In this document: in pieces, positions 14,532-22,416 of the stretch
Layout: each line of letters starts with the position of its first letter
Numbering within the stretch: position 1 is the first letter of the stretch
Source of the DNA: Clostridia bacterium
GTDB taxonomy: Bacteria > Bacillota > Clostridia > Christensenellales > DTU072
Reading direction: 5' to 3'
Assembly (NCBI GenBank): GCA_017461065.1
Contig: JAFTZC010000078.1
Span: 1 to 52,007, forward strand
DNA length: 52,007 nucleotides
Program-made: the position numbers and the translations under genes
The notes under the pieces: model-generated
The model's database searches: none
Told to the model about the DNA's origin: nothing
What the model saw: the letters and a program-made list of their open reading frames with translations, nothing else

Positions 14532-16016
14532 TCTGCCGTATTTGGTAATCAAATATCGGTAATACTCCCCGTCCACGTCGTCCAAAGTGTTAAGCGTTGC
14601 CCTAAACTCCCAGTTGCCGTCGGGCTCCCCGGGGATATTGGTGCGCGTATCGGCGCCGTAGCCCGTTAGGTCTTGTAGTGGCATAATGGCAACGTCGGCA
14701 GAGCTTTGCATAATGAGTTTTGCCACAGCCTTAGTAGACTTACAATATCTACCACCAATGCCCCACTCGTGCTCGCTCACTTCGATGTAGTCAAGTACGC
14801 CTGCTCTTACGTCACTGTCAAGCTCGTAGAGCCAACCGAGCGTGGTGTTGTTATCGTGGGTTGCCGTGTAAGCGTAAGTGTTTTTGGAGTAGTTGTAAGG
14901 AAGGTGTATATTGTTTCTATCTCCGTCGAAGCCAAACTGCATTACTCTCATTCCGGGGAAGCCGGTTTCTTCAAGATAAGCAACGACTTTGTCGTCGATT
15001 ATACCCAAGTCTTCAGCTACGATTTTTGGATTTTTAACGCGCTTTTCCACAGCCTTCCAAAGCTCCATTCCGGGACCCTTTTTCCAAACGCCTATTTTTG
15101 CGGTTTTTGAAGTTACGGGCACCGCCCAATATTCACATAGACCCCTAAAGTGGTCAATTCTTAGAATATCGTATAGCTTCAAGCTGTGCTCGATACGGCT
15201 CACGAACCACTCGTAATTTTGAGTGCTCATTTTGTCCCAATCATACAATGGATTGTTCCATAGTTGACCCTCAGTTGCAAAGTAATCGGGCGGTACTCCG
15301 GCTACTTCCGTTGGCACCAAGTTCTCGTCAAGGCTGAACACGTTTGCATTTGCCCATACGTCGGGGGAGTTATATGCAACGTATATGGGCATATCACCAA
15401 ATATCTCCACGCCACGCGCGTTGGCATAGGCTTTTAGCTCCTTCCACTGCGTGTAGAATAGGTATTGCTCAAAAAAGTAGTAGTCCACTTTATCCTTGAG
15501 CCTTGCGCGCTCCTTTTCAAGTGCATCCGCCCTTCTAAATTTAAGGTCGTCGCTCCAGGTTGCCCACTCGATACCGCGTTCTTCGGCTATAGCCATAAAG
15601 AGAGCGTAATCTTCAAGCCAATACGAGTTATCAGCCCTAAAGGATTGGATTTTGGCTTTTAGGTCGTCGTCCACGCGGCTAAAAGCGAGCTTGAGCGCCC
15701 TACCTTTTAGCTCCTTGACGGCATTATAGTCTACTCTATAGGGGCTATTAATTTTAAAGCCGTTCTTTTCTTCGTCACTTAGGAGATTGCTATCCAAACC
15801 ACTAACGTCAACGAAAAGCGGATTGCCTGCGTACGCGGAAATACCCGAATACGGGCTATTGCCGGCACCGATAGTCGTGATAGGTAAAATCTGCCAAATT
15901 TTGAAGCCGATTTGCTTAATAAAATCGACAAAATATCTTGCTCCCCCACCAAAATCGCCGATACCGTACTCACTCATCAGCGAAAATATAGGTAGCAACA
16001 CGCCAGCCTTTCTCAT
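14529..16016 (-). CDS. malQ: 4-alpha-glucanotransferase (amylomaltase, GH77)
   Basis: 495 aa, normal for family GH77. The enzyme transfers alpha-1,4-glucan segments between maltodextrins in the cytosol, releasing glucose. Catalytic residues are in place: nucleophile Asp288 in LRIDHFRG, acid/base Glu335 in AEDLG, and transition-state stabiliser Asp388 in ATHDNN. The N-terminal 'GVLLPIFSL' and 'YSGISAYAGNPLF' motifs are standard. The start at 16016 follows AAGGAGCG. It is monocistronic in appearance, with arrays on both sides. Glucokinase (23948-24892) could phosphorylate the released glucose. Confidence 0.97.
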   Translation of the reverse strand: MRKAGVLLPIFSLMSEYGIGDFGGGARYFVDFIKQIGFKIWQILPITTIGAGNSPYSGISAYAGNPLFVDVSGLDSNLLSDEEKNGFKINSPYRVDYNAVKELKGRALKLAFSRVDDDLKAKIQSFRADNSYWLEDYALFMAIAEERGIEWATWSDDLKFRRADALEKERARLKDKVDYYFFEQYLFYTQWKELKAYANARGVEIFGDMPIYVAYNSPDVWANANVFSLDENLVPTEVAGVPPDYFATEGQLWNNPLYDWDKMSTQNYEWFVSRIEHSLKLYDILRIDHFRGLCEYWAVPVTSKTAKIGVWKKGPGMELWKAVEKRVKNPKIVAEDLGIIDDKVVAYLEETGFPGMRVMQFGFDGDRNNIHLPYNYSKNTYAYTATHDNNTTLGWLYELDSDVRAGVLDYIEVSEHEWGIGGRYCKSTKAVAKLIMQSSADVAIMPLQDLTGYGADTRTNIPGEPDGNWEFRATLNTLDDVDGEYYRYLITKYGR

Positions 16017-16107
16017 TGATAGCGCTCCTTAAAATAATAATATAAATATAATAACACAATAAGCAACTTGTGTAAAGATGCAATCTTACACAAGTTGAAA
16101 AGCAAAT

Positions 16108-16415
16108 TTAGTGTTATGAAATGCTTGCCTACGGCAACATGAAATGCTGCAAGGGCAAGCCTTGCACGTGAAATGCTGATTGCTCTCGCAATCACGTTAA
16201 ATGCTTTGCCGGGCGGCAAACAAAAAGGTATTTAAAGTATATATTAGGGTGTAAAGTTGCTTTTTACTCCTTAGAATATGCTTAATCCTTTTCGCAAGCG
16301 TTAGCTTGTCATTTCATGCCGAGCGTAAGCGAAGGATATTTCATGCACTCGCAGGGCGAGTGGCATATCATGTGGCGTAGCCAGCATTTCATGGCAAAAG
16401 CACCGCCTTTTGCAC
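16108..16415. repeat. Palindrome-linker array with ATGAAATG/ATTTCATG linkers
   Basis: Left arm: GCTTGCCtacGGCAA, GCAAGGgcaaGCCTTGC, GATTGctctCGCAATC and TTTGCCgggcGGCAAA, linked by ATGAAATG or GTTAAATG. Core 16227-16287 starts GGTATTTAAAG and ends ATATGCTTAATCC. Right arm: CGCAAGCGttaGCTTG, CACTCGCagggCGAGTG, TGGCgtaGCCA and GCAAAAGCaccGCcTTTTGC, linked by ATTTCATG. The core is about 85% identical by eye to 46639-46698. It fills the 16017-16415 interval between malQ and the nfeD terminator, and no gene is seen there. Confidence 0.85.
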
Positions 16416-16444
16416 AAAAAAAAGCAAGCCTTTCAGCTTGCTTT
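16416..16444 (-). terminator. Terminator of the vor-nfeD operon
   Basis: On the minus strand AAAGCAAGC (from 16436-16444) pairs with GCTTGCTTT (from 16421-16429) around a 6-nt loop. It is followed by eight U residues (complement of 16416-16423). It lies 4 nt after the nfeD stop. Confidence 0.9.
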
Positions 16445-16448
16445 CCAA

Positions 16449-16955
16449 TTAATCTGCTTTTTCGACCACTATCGTTCCGTCGTCCGCCGTGTGCGCCACT
16501 TTTAGGTTTTCGCCTTTTGCGATGTTGAAGCTTTCGCTTACGACGTCCACCACTTCGCCTTCGACGTTTGCAACGCCTATTGGATTTACGTCGGTTAGTG
16601 CCGTGCCGTACTTACCAACGCTTTCGGGAGCAACTTCGCTTTTTGCGGTATCAGGCAAAGGCGAGCGCCTTACCCAACCGTTTTTAGCGGTTTTTGCAAG
16701 CACCAAAAATGCAATCAAGGTTGCAACCGACTCGATGAATAAGGTTAGGAATATTTGAGCGTAGATATTGCCGTCGCCCACGCTAACGCGAAGGACGATA
16801 CTAAGGGCGATGATTGCCGCCCCTACTATGCCGAATATGCCAAATCCGGGTTGAAACAGCTCGATTAGGATAAAGATAAATCCTAATACCATAAGTAGAG
16901 CTACTATCCAACTCATTCCTTGAAAATAAATTGCGACTTCAGTAAAAAAGCTCAT
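16449..16955 (-). CDS. NfeD-family membrane protein
   Basis: 168 aa. Hydrophobic segments at about 15-35, 37-58 and 65-87 are followed by a soluble C-terminal OB-fold-like domain (about 108-166) with 'GKYGTALTDVNPIGVANVEGEVVDVVSES'. This is the short NfeD (PF01957) form without the serine-protease ClpP-like part. NfeD proteins are tied to membrane-microdomain or SPFH-protein quality control. No SPFH/stomatin gene is adjacent here. It starts 12 nt after the vor gamma stop with a GGAG site, so it is probably the last gene of that operon; the reason is unclear. Confidence 0.88.
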   Translation of the reverse strand: MSFFTEVAIYFQGMSWIVALLMVLGFIFILIELFQPGFGIFGIVGAAIIALSIVLRVSVGDGNIYAQIFLTLFIESVATLIAFLVLAKTAKNGWVRRSPLPDTAKSEVAPESVGKYGTALTDVNPIGVANVEGEVVDVVSESFNIAKGENLKVAHTADDGTIVVEKAD

Positions 16956-16967
16956 TGTAATCTCCGA

Positions 16968-17504
16968 TTATTTACCTGCAGCGTCGTAACCGAGTTGAAG
17001 TGCCTTGAGATTTGCAGGGATAACTTTTGGTTTATTTTGGAATTTATTTTCTATCATCTTTGCGACCAAGTCGAGTTCGAAAAGACCGCTAAGCTTGATA
17101 TACGCGCCAAGGATAACGATATTTGCGGTACGAGCGTTGCCGGCTTCAAGAGCAAGCTCTTGAGCGTCGATATAAACGGCTTTGACGTCGTCTCTTTCAA
17201 CCTTATCGGGGATAAGAGAGCTGTTTACGATAACGGTACCGCCTTCCTTAACCTTATCAACAAACTTATAAAGGCTGGGCTTATTCATTGCGATTAGGCA
17301 ATCGGGACGAGCAACGATGGGGCTTGCGACTTCCTTGTCGCAAACAACGACGCTACAGTTAGAAGTACCGCCACGCATTTCGGGGCCGTAGCTTGGTAGC
17401 CAAGTTACTTCCTTGCCGTCAGCGATAGCTGCGTAAGCGATAAATTGACCAAGACTGAGAACGCCCTGTCCGCCGAAACCTGCTATTATGATTTTTTCTT
17501 CCAT
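16968..17504 (-). CDS. vorC: 2-oxoacid:ferredoxin oxidoreductase, gamma subunit
   Basis: 178 aa. The N-terminal 'IIAGFGGQGVLSLGQFIAYA' is the gamma-subunit signature, and 'SYGPEMRGGTSNCSVV' is also characteristic. It completes the four-subunit enzyme that oxidatively decarboxylates 2-oxoacids to acyl-CoA, reducing ferredoxin. It follows the beta gene by 40 nt, with an AGAGGT ribosome site. Substrate class (branched-chain versus 2-oxoglutarate) cannot be fixed from gamma alone; the VorB-like alpha favours branched-chain oxoacids. Confidence 0.93.
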   Translation of the reverse strand: MEEKIIIAGFGGQGVLSLGQFIAYAAIADGKEVTWLPSYGPEMRGGTSNCSVVVCDKEVASPIVARPDCLIAMNKPSLYKFVDKVKEGGTVIVNSSLIPDKVERDDVKAVYIDAQELALEAGNARTANIVILGAYIKLSGLFELDLVAKMIENKFQNKPKVIPANLKALQLGYDAAGK

Positions 17505-17544
17505 ATATTATACCTCTAAAATCAAAAATTGTGAATACCCAAAA

Positions 17545-18288
17545 TTATTCCTTGTCGATATCTTTGAATACACCGAGTGGGAAAACCTTAGTCATTTCGT
17601 CTTTTACGAAATCGGCTGCTTGGGTGGGAGTCATACCCCAGTTGGTGGGACAGCTCGAAAGGAGCTCGACCATACTAAAGCCTTTGCCTGCGATTTGGTT
17701 TTCAAAGGCCTTTTTGATGGCACGCTTTGCCTTGTTGACGTTGGCAGTATCACTAAGAGCGCATCTTGCGATATAGCTTGGGCCATCAAGGGTAGCGAGC
17801 ATTTCGGAAACGCGGATTGGGTTACCGTTTAATGCTACCGAGCGACCTAATTGGGAAGTAGTTGACTTTTGACCGATAAGTGTAGTTGGAGCCATTTGAC
17901 CGCCCGTCATACCGTAAATTGCGTTGTTGATAAATATTACGGTAACGTTTTCGCCACGAGCTGCGGCGTGGATAATTTCGGCAGTACCGATACTTGCAAG
18001 GTCGCCGTCGCCTTGATAAGCAAATACTATCTTATCGGGGTGAACGCGCTTGATACCCGTTGCAAGAGATGGAGCTCTGCCGTGAGCGGCTTGTTGCATA
18101 TCGCAGTTAAAGTAGTTGTAAGCAAAAACTGCGCAACCTACGGGAGCGATACCTATTACGTTGCCTTCCAAGCCGAGTTCTTCCAAGCACTCTGCTACCA
18201 AGCGGTGAGCGATGCCGTGGGTACAACCGGGGCAGTAGTGCAAAGGTGTATCGGTTAGCATATTGGTTTTCTTAAATACGACTGCCAT
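17545..18288 (-). CDS. vorA: 2-oxoacid:ferredoxin oxidoreductase, beta (TPP-binding) subunit
   Basis: 247 aa. The thiamine-diphosphate motif begins at GDGD (about 94-97, in 'FAYQGDGDLASIG') and ends with 'FINNAIYGMTGGQ'. An N-terminal CPGCTHG supplies cysteines, as in KorB/VorA-type subunits. Its ATG overlaps the alpha stop region (alpha TAA at 18290-18292), and its AAGGAGG lies inside the alpha C-terminus, which suggests translational coupling. Cytosolic. Confidence 0.94.
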   Translation of the reverse strand: MAVVFKKTNMLTDTPLHYCPGCTHGIAHRLVAECLEELGLEGNVIGIAPVGCAVFAYNYFNCDMQQAAHGRAPSLATGIKRVHPDKIVFAYQGDGDLASIGTAEIIHAAARGENVTVIFINNAIYGMTGGQMAPTTLIGQKSTTSQLGRSVALNGNPIRVSEMLATLDGPSYIARCALSDTANVNKAKRAIKKAFENQIAGKGFSMVELLSSCPTNWGMTPTQAADFVKDEMTKVFPLGVFKDIDKE

Positions 18289-18289
18289 A

Positions 18290-19351
18290 TTATTTGCCCT
18301 CCTTAGCGAGAACTACGTTTACGATATCGTCGGGAGTCATAACGTTACCACCCGTTCTACCGTAGAATTCAACGGGCTTAAGACCGTTTACTGCAAGACG
18401 AACGTCTTCAATCATTTGACCCATACTTAGCTCGATGGTTAGGAAGCTCTTAACACAATCTTTTTTAGCAAGGTCGTTGAGTGCTTTTTCGGGGTAAGGA
18501 TAAAGGGTGATGGGACGAAGTAGACCAACCTTGATACCCTTTTGACGGAGCTCGTTGACTGCGCTCTTAGCGATACGAGCAACGGTGCCGTATGCAACTA
18601 TTACGATTTCTGCGTCGTCGGTGAGATATTCTTCGTATCTTACTTCCTTTTCCTTTAGGACGTCGTAGCGCTTAAATAGACGATGGTTTACTTCTTCCAA
18701 TACGTCGGGCTCGATGTAAAGTGAGTTGATAACGCGTCTATCCTTGCCCTTGCCGGTGCCGTCGGTTGCCCACTCCCTTTTGGGGAATGTTGCAGGGTCT
18801 TTCATTTCGGGGAGCTCAACTGCTTCCATAATTTGACCTATCATACCATCGCCGAGCATCATAACGGGCATACGATATTCGTCAGCCTTGTCAAAAGCGT
18901 CGTACATAATATTTACGGCTTCTTGGACGGAGCTTGGAGCGTAAACGAGCATATGATAGTCACCGTGACCACCGCCCTTTACGGTTTGGAAGTAGTCGCT
19001 TTGAGCAGGTTGGATTCCACCAAGACCGGGGCCGCCTCTAACCATATTGACGATAACGCAGGGAAGCTCAGCGCCGCAAATGTAACTGATACCCTCTTGC
19101 TTAAGGGAGATACCGGGAGAGCTTGACGAAGTCATAGCACGAGCGCCGGCACCTGCTGCGCCGTAAACCATATTGATAGCCGAAACCTCACTTTCAGCTT
19201 GAATGAAGCATCCGCCTACTTCGGGCAGTCTTCTCGAGAGGTATTCGGGAATTTCGTTTTGGGGAGTGATGGGATAGCCGAAAAAAGCTCTACAGCCACC
19301 GCGAACGGCAGCTTCGGCAACGGCTTCATTACCTTTCATTAAAACCTTCAT
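18290..19351 (-). CDS. vorB: 2-oxoacid:ferredoxin oxidoreductase, alpha subunit (VorB type)
   Basis: 353 aa from ATG 19351 (GGAGGA upstream; an in-frame extension to 19423 overlaps the ferredoxin gene and is rejected). The sequence 'MKVLMKGNEAVAEAA', 'GCRAFFGYPITPQNEIPEYL', 'TSSSSPGISLKQEG' and 'NMVRGGPGLGG' match the 3-methyl-2-oxobutanoate-type alpha subunit widespread in anaerobic Clostridia. The likely physiological role is oxidation of branched-chain 2-oxoacids from Val, Leu and Ile, or the reverse reaction in biosynthesis. Reduced ferredoxin could feed the Rnf complex encoded 12 kb away. Confidence 0.94.
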   Translation of the reverse strand: MKVLMKGNEAVAEAAVRGGCRAFFGYPITPQNEIPEYLSRRLPEVGGCFIQAESEVSAINMVYGAAGAGARAMTSSSSPGISLKQEGISYICGAELPCVIVNMVRGGPGLGGIQPAQSDYFQTVKGGGHGDYHMLVYAPSSVQEAVNIMYDAFDKADEYRMPVMMLGDGMIGQIMEAVELPEMKDPATFPKREWATDGTGKGKDRRVINSLYIEPDVLEEVNHRLFKRYDVLKEKEVRYEEYLTDDAEIVIVAYGTVARIAKSAVNELRQKGIKVGLLRPITLYPYPEKALNDLAKKDCVKSFLTIELSMGQMIEDVRLAVNGLKPVEFYGRTGGNVMTPDDIVNVVLAKEGK

Positions 19352-19359
19352 AATTCCTC

Positions 19360-19563
19360 CTATCTTTCCACAGTGATTGCTGCGTCGGGACACATAACTG
19401 CACAAGCGGTACAGCCGATGCAAGCGTCACTAATTTGTTCAGCAACAAAGTAACCTGCTTTGTTAGTTTCTTCTTTAGAAAGAGCAAGTACGTTCTTTGG
19501 GCAAGCTCTTACGCAAAGCCCACAACCTTTACAGGTATCTTTAGCAATAATAACTTTAGCCAA
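19360..19563 (-). CDS. vorD: Ferredoxin-like delta subunit (2x[4Fe-4S]) of the 2-oxoacid oxidoreductase
   Basis: 67 aa with two complete cluster motifs, CKGCGLCVRACP and CIGCTACAVMCP, so it carries two [4Fe-4S] centres that pass electrons from the TPP subunit to ferredoxin. The start codon is TTG (19561-19563), supported by a strong AGGAGA site; no ATG is available. It is the first gene of the vorDBAC-nfeD operon, 8 nt before vorB. Confidence 0.93.
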   Translation of the reverse strand: MAKVIIAKDTCKGCGLCVRACPKNVLALSKEETNKAGYFVAEQISDACIGCTACAVMCPDAAITVER

Positions 19564-19601
19564 AATTCTATTCTCCTATTAAATAAAATTTATTGTCGCA
19601 T

Positions 19602-19630
19602 ATTATATCACACGCGTACGCATAATGCAA
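19602..19630 (-). promoter_or_regulatory. Promoter of the vor operon
   Basis: TTGCAT (19625-19630, minus strand) and TATAAT (19602-19607) with a 17-bp spacer that contains a TACGCGT tract. Confidence 0.75.
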
Positions 19631-19725
19631 GCAAAATGTTTTTGTGTAACAAAAAAGTTATATCCGTAGCTATAGATACAATTTTTTTGTATCCACAGAT
19701 ACTAATATAACGCTAAAACATCAAT

Positions 19726-19793
19726 TCTCCTTGTTTGCGCAGCTTAGCGAAGCAAAGCTAATTCCGCATTCCTCATTCACCATTCCTCATTCG
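19726..19793. repeat. Heptamer-periodic run downstream of the NYN gene
   Basis: CTTGTTTGCGCAGC and GAAGCAAAGC words are followed by CATTCCT, CATTCAC, CATTCCT, CATTCGT at 7-nt spacing. It is the same family as 1-140 and 31317-31366. Confidence 0.75.
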
Positions 19794-19870
19794 TAGAAAA
19801 TAATCCCTACAAAAAAAGTCCCGATTTTAATCGGGACTTCCTTTAGTTTTTTGTAGAGATTATTTTCTAC
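19793..19870 (-). terminator. Terminator of the NYN gene inside a larger inverted repeat
   Basis: The inner hairpin AAGTCCCGAT/ATCGGGACTT (19816-19839) is followed on the minus strand by seven U residues. An outer inverted repeat, GTAGAAAATAATCCCTAC (from 19793) and GTAGAGATTATTTTCTAC (to 19870), encloses it. The stop codon of the NYN gene lies inside the right outer arm, so the 3' end of the mRNA can fold back over the stop. Confidence 0.85.
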
Positions 19871-20435
19871 GATACTTGTTGAAGAGGTCATTGTGAGAAA
19901 CGATTCTCTTAGCTTCTGCTACGTATGCGTTTTCACGAGCGGGAGCTACAACGGGCTTTGGAGCCTTCTTAACAGCAGCCTTGGTTGCAGGAGCAGCATA
20001 GCCTTCTCTAAGAGCAGAGGTGGGAACTGCGATGAAGCCGGTGTAAGCATAGGTATATTTGCCTTCGTATACGTTGATGTCGTAAACGTCGATGCCCTTA
20101 CCCTTTAGGAGGTTAACCATAGGAAGAACGTCACCTTCGCCGGTGATAAGACCTACAGCGTCGATATTGCCAACAGCAGCGATATCAGCAACGTCGATAA
20201 CTTGACGGCTGTCGAGCTTGTTACGGCGGCAGCTTGCGCTTGGTAGTGAAGTTTCAAATCCGTTAGCGGAAATGTACTCGTTGAAGTCACGGTTACGCTT
20301 TGCTACGTATCTGTAGAACTTAACGGTTACTACGTCGAACTTAGATTCAAGGTTCTTTACGATTTGCTTGAAGCCTACGCAGGTAACTCTAAGTGCACCG
20401 ATATCAGCAAGAATAATCATTTTTGGTTTGCTCAT
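19860..20435 (-). CDS. NYN/LabA-like domain protein
   Basis: 191 aa. The core (1-140) fits the NYN (PIN-like nuclease) fold: 'MIILADIGALR' with Asp11, 'KLDSRQVIDVADIAA' with further acidic residues, and 'ITGEGDVLPMVNLLKGKGIDV', the conserved 'SGDGDF.P' region. NYN domains are metal-dependent RNases or RNA-binding relatives. The C-terminal tail (about 143-191) is Ala/Pro/Lys-rich and basic, suitable for nucleic-acid contact. The position next to rplU-prp-rpmA-ogg suggests a housekeeping RNA role, which is an inference. GGAGGAC precedes the start. Confidence 0.8.
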   Translation of the reverse strand: MSKPKMIILADIGALRVTCVGFKQIVKNLESKFDVVTVKFYRYVAKRNRDFNEYISANGFETSLPSASCRRNKLDSRQVIDVADIAAVGNIDAVGLITGEGDVLPMVNLLKGKGIDVYDINVYEGKYTYAYTGFIAVPTSALREGYAAPATKAAVKKAPKPVVAPARENAYVAEAKRIVSHNDLFNKYRRK

Positions 20436-20471
20436 TTTTTTGTCCTCCGAAAAAGGTTTATTTTTATTTTT

Positions 20472-21311
20472 TTATTTTAAATTGTTTTCTCTATAATAGT
20501 AATATAGATACTGCTGAGCGTATCCGCTCAATGGACCAAAGTAGGAACATAATCTATTTGCTTTTTGCTCGGGAGTTAAATCTCCTTTGCCAAACAAATC
20601 GTCGTAAACTCTTTCCGTCCAGACGTCTACGGGGAACACGTCGGTGCGGTGGTATCCAAACAGCAATATGCAATCGGCTACCTTTCTCCCAACACCCGTA
20701 AGCTTCATCAGGTGACGGCGAGCGGTGTCGGTATCCATCGCGCTGATATCAAGGTTAAATCCGTTTAGCATTGCGTCTACGGTTTTGACGAGATAGCTTG
20801 CACGATAGCCGGCGCCTAATTCCTTATAAAAATCTTCCCCTTTGCCCTTTAGAGCTTCGACACTCGGGAACCCGAATTCGTCGTCTCCTATCTTGAGACC
20901 GCTGCGAGCACACAATCTTTCGATTATACCCTTTATGCGGGGGATATTGTTGTTTGCCGAAATGATAAAGCTAAGTATCATTTCATAAGGGTCTTGGTTA
21001 AGGATTCTTATGCCGTGGCCGAACTCAATGGCCCTGTCCAGTGTCCCAAAACAACCGGATAAATCGGCTTTTATGGCACCGTAATCCCTATTTAGGTCAA
21101 AGTAATTTGCCCACTCCAAGGGATTATCTGAATCTATTGTAACACAGCCCTGTATATAAATCAAGCCACAAAATGAATTTTTTGAAAAAACTTTGTGGCC
21201 GGAATTACAGTTTAGGTACCTAAAAACCTGTCCGCAGTCTAAAATATGCTTTGGAAGGAATTCTTGGGTATCTTTTATTAAGATGTTATTTGAGTTAATT
21301 TCGTAATTCAT
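20472..21311 (-). CDS. ogg: 8-oxoguanine DNA glycosylase (OGG1 type)
   Basis: 279 aa. N-terminal 'DCGQVFRY' and the helix-hairpin-helix 'LTGVGRKVADCILLFG' with catalytic Lys210, plus the activating Asp229 in FPVDVW, place it in the OGG1 branch of HhH glycosylases. The Lys supports bifunctional glycosylase/AP-lyase activity. It excises 8-oxoguanine from DNA in base-excision repair. It lies 49 nt downstream of rpmA, and no clear ribosome binding site is seen before ATG 21311. Confidence 0.92.
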   Translation of the reverse strand: MNYEINSNNILIKDTQEFLPKHILDCGQVFRYLNCNSGHKVFSKNSFCGLIYIQGCVTIDSDNPLEWANYFDLNRDYGAIKADLSGCFGTLDRAIEFGHGIRILNQDPYEMILSFIISANNNIPRIKGIIERLCARSGLKIGDDEFGFPSVEALKGKGEDFYKELGAGYRASYLVKTVDAMLNGFNLDISAMDTDTARRHLMKLTGVGRKVADCILLFGYHRTDVFPVDVWTERVYDDLFGKGDLTPEQKANRLCSYFGPLSGYAQQYLYYYYRENNLK

Positions 21312-21360
21312 TTTTAGCTAAATTTTGAATTACATTTGTAACGTTACTAATTTCGTAGAA

Positions 21361-21642
21361 TTAAGCTTCTTTTGCGTAAACGCTAACTTGCTTATCCCTA
21401 CGACCTTTGCGCTCGAAACGAACAACACCATCGATAAGAGCAAAGAGAGTGTCGTCCTTACCGATACCAACGTTGTTACCGGGGTGGAACTTGGTGCCTC
21501 TTTGTCTTACTAATATGTTACCAGCGAGAACGAATTGACCATCACTTCTTTTTGGTCCAAGACGTTGTGCATTACTGTCGCGTCCGTTTTTGGAGCTACC
21601 CGAACCTTTCTTGTGGGCGAATAGTTGCAGATTAATAAACAT
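21361..21642 (-). CDS. rpmA: 50S ribosomal protein L27 with cleavable N-terminal extension
   Basis: 93 aa from ATG 21642 (GGAGGA upstream; a longer frame to 21681 is rejected). It begins [17 protein letters not shown]. The segment before AHKKG corresponds to the Firmicutes L27 extension removed after Phe by the Prp protease (expected cut after Phe8). The mature N-terminus reaches the peptidyl-transferase centre, so cleavage is essential where studied. The protease gene overlaps this one by 11 nt upstream. Confidence 0.97.
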   Translation of the reverse strand: MFINLQLFAHKKGSGSSKNGRDSNAQRLGPKRSDGQFVLAGNILVRQRGTKFHPGNNVGIGKDDTLFALIDGVVRFERKGRRDKQVSVYAKEA

Positions 21643-21952
21643 ATTTGCAGTCCTCCATTTTAATGTGGCGTTTGTATCCATTTGCCAAATCTCTTAGTGC
21701 AATATATAAGGTATCTAATATTGCGTCCGACTTTTCGTTAGTTTCCGAGATTTTGAAGCTGAGATATCCTTCGCCGATGCTACTTTCCACGTTGAGCTTG
21801 GCGACTTCCTTTAGTCCCATAAGAGCGCTTTGAGTAAGAGCGGAGATTGCCGCGCACACTATGTCGGTGCCTTCTTCTCCAAAGCCGGTGTGGCCTTTTA
21901 CTTCGAGCTCCATTATATGCCCTTCTTTGTGGAAAACTTTGATTTTGGTCAT
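21632..21952 (-). CDS. prp: Ribosomal-processing cysteine protease Prp
   Basis: 106 aa. The catalytic pair is visible as His21 (KGHTGF) and Cys33 (DIVCAAIS), with Asp30 also conserved. Prp removes the N-terminal extension of L27 during ribosome assembly in the cytosol. It sits between rplU and rpmA, the standard Firmicutes arrangement, and its 3' end overlaps the rpmA start by 11 nt. Confidence 0.96.
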   Translation of the reverse strand: MTKIKVFHKEGHIMELEVKGHTGFGEEGTDIVCAAISALTQSALMGLKEVAKLNVESSIGEGYLSFKISETNEKSDAILDTLYIALRDLANGYKRHIKMEDCKYVY

Positions 21953-21959
21953 AACACTA

Positions 21960-22268
21960 CTAACCTACGATTGATAGTACCTTAATTTCGCTATAAGGTT
22001 GTCTGTGACCTTGTCTCTTACGAATGTTCTTCTTTGGCTTGTAGGTGAAAATATTGAGCTTTGGACCCTTGCCGATAGAAACGACTTCTGCGTTAGCCTT
22101 GTAGGACTTAACAGCCTCACCTGCAATAACTTGACCGTCTTTGTTAACCATTAGAACGTCAAGTTCAACGGTAGCACCAACTTCGGCTTTCTTAAGGAGT
22201 TCTACCTTAATGGTATCGCCTTCAGAAACCTTGTACTGCTTACCACCACAAACGATTATTGCGTACAT
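21960..22268 (-). CDS. rplU: 50S ribosomal protein L21
   Basis: 102 aa. The N-terminal 'MYAIIVCGGKQYKVSEGD' and C-terminal 'KPKKNIRKRQGHRQPY' are L21 signatures. It binds 23S rRNA domain I near L20. It is first in the rplU-prp-rpmA operon, with a strong GGGAGG site and a structured leader that may mediate autoregulation. Confidence 0.98.
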   Translation of the reverse strand: MYAIIVCGGKQYKVSEGDTIKVELLKKAEVGATVELDVLMVNKDGQVIAGEAVKSYKANAEVVSIGKGPKLNIFTYKPKKNIRKRQGHRQPYSEIKVLSIVG

Positions 22269-22345
22269 ACGATTTACCTCCCTTTAGGAACTCGCCATCC
22301 AGGTGACGCGATTGCGTGCTTAAAAAACCTCTACTGAGCGGCTTT
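22269..22345 (-). promoter_or_regulatory. Structured 5' leader of rplU (possible L21 leader)
   Basis: On the minus strand the leader contains AGGT...ACCT closing a hairpin ACGC-aatc-GCGT, then the ribosome site. L21 leaders that regulate this operon are known in Firmicutes. I cannot confirm the consensus by eye, so this is a candidate only. Confidence 0.4.
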
Positions 22346-22349
22346 CTAT

Positions 22350-22378
22350 AAGATACCATAATAAAATGAGATTTGCAA
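22350..22378 (-). promoter_or_regulatory. Promoter of the rplU operon
   Basis: TTGCAA (22373-22378) and TATCTT (minus strand; 22350-22355) with a 17-bp spacer, about 75 nt before the rplU start. Confidence 0.65.
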
Positions 22379-22416
22379 GCAAATATTATATAAATATAAT
22401 AAAAATTGTTAGGATT

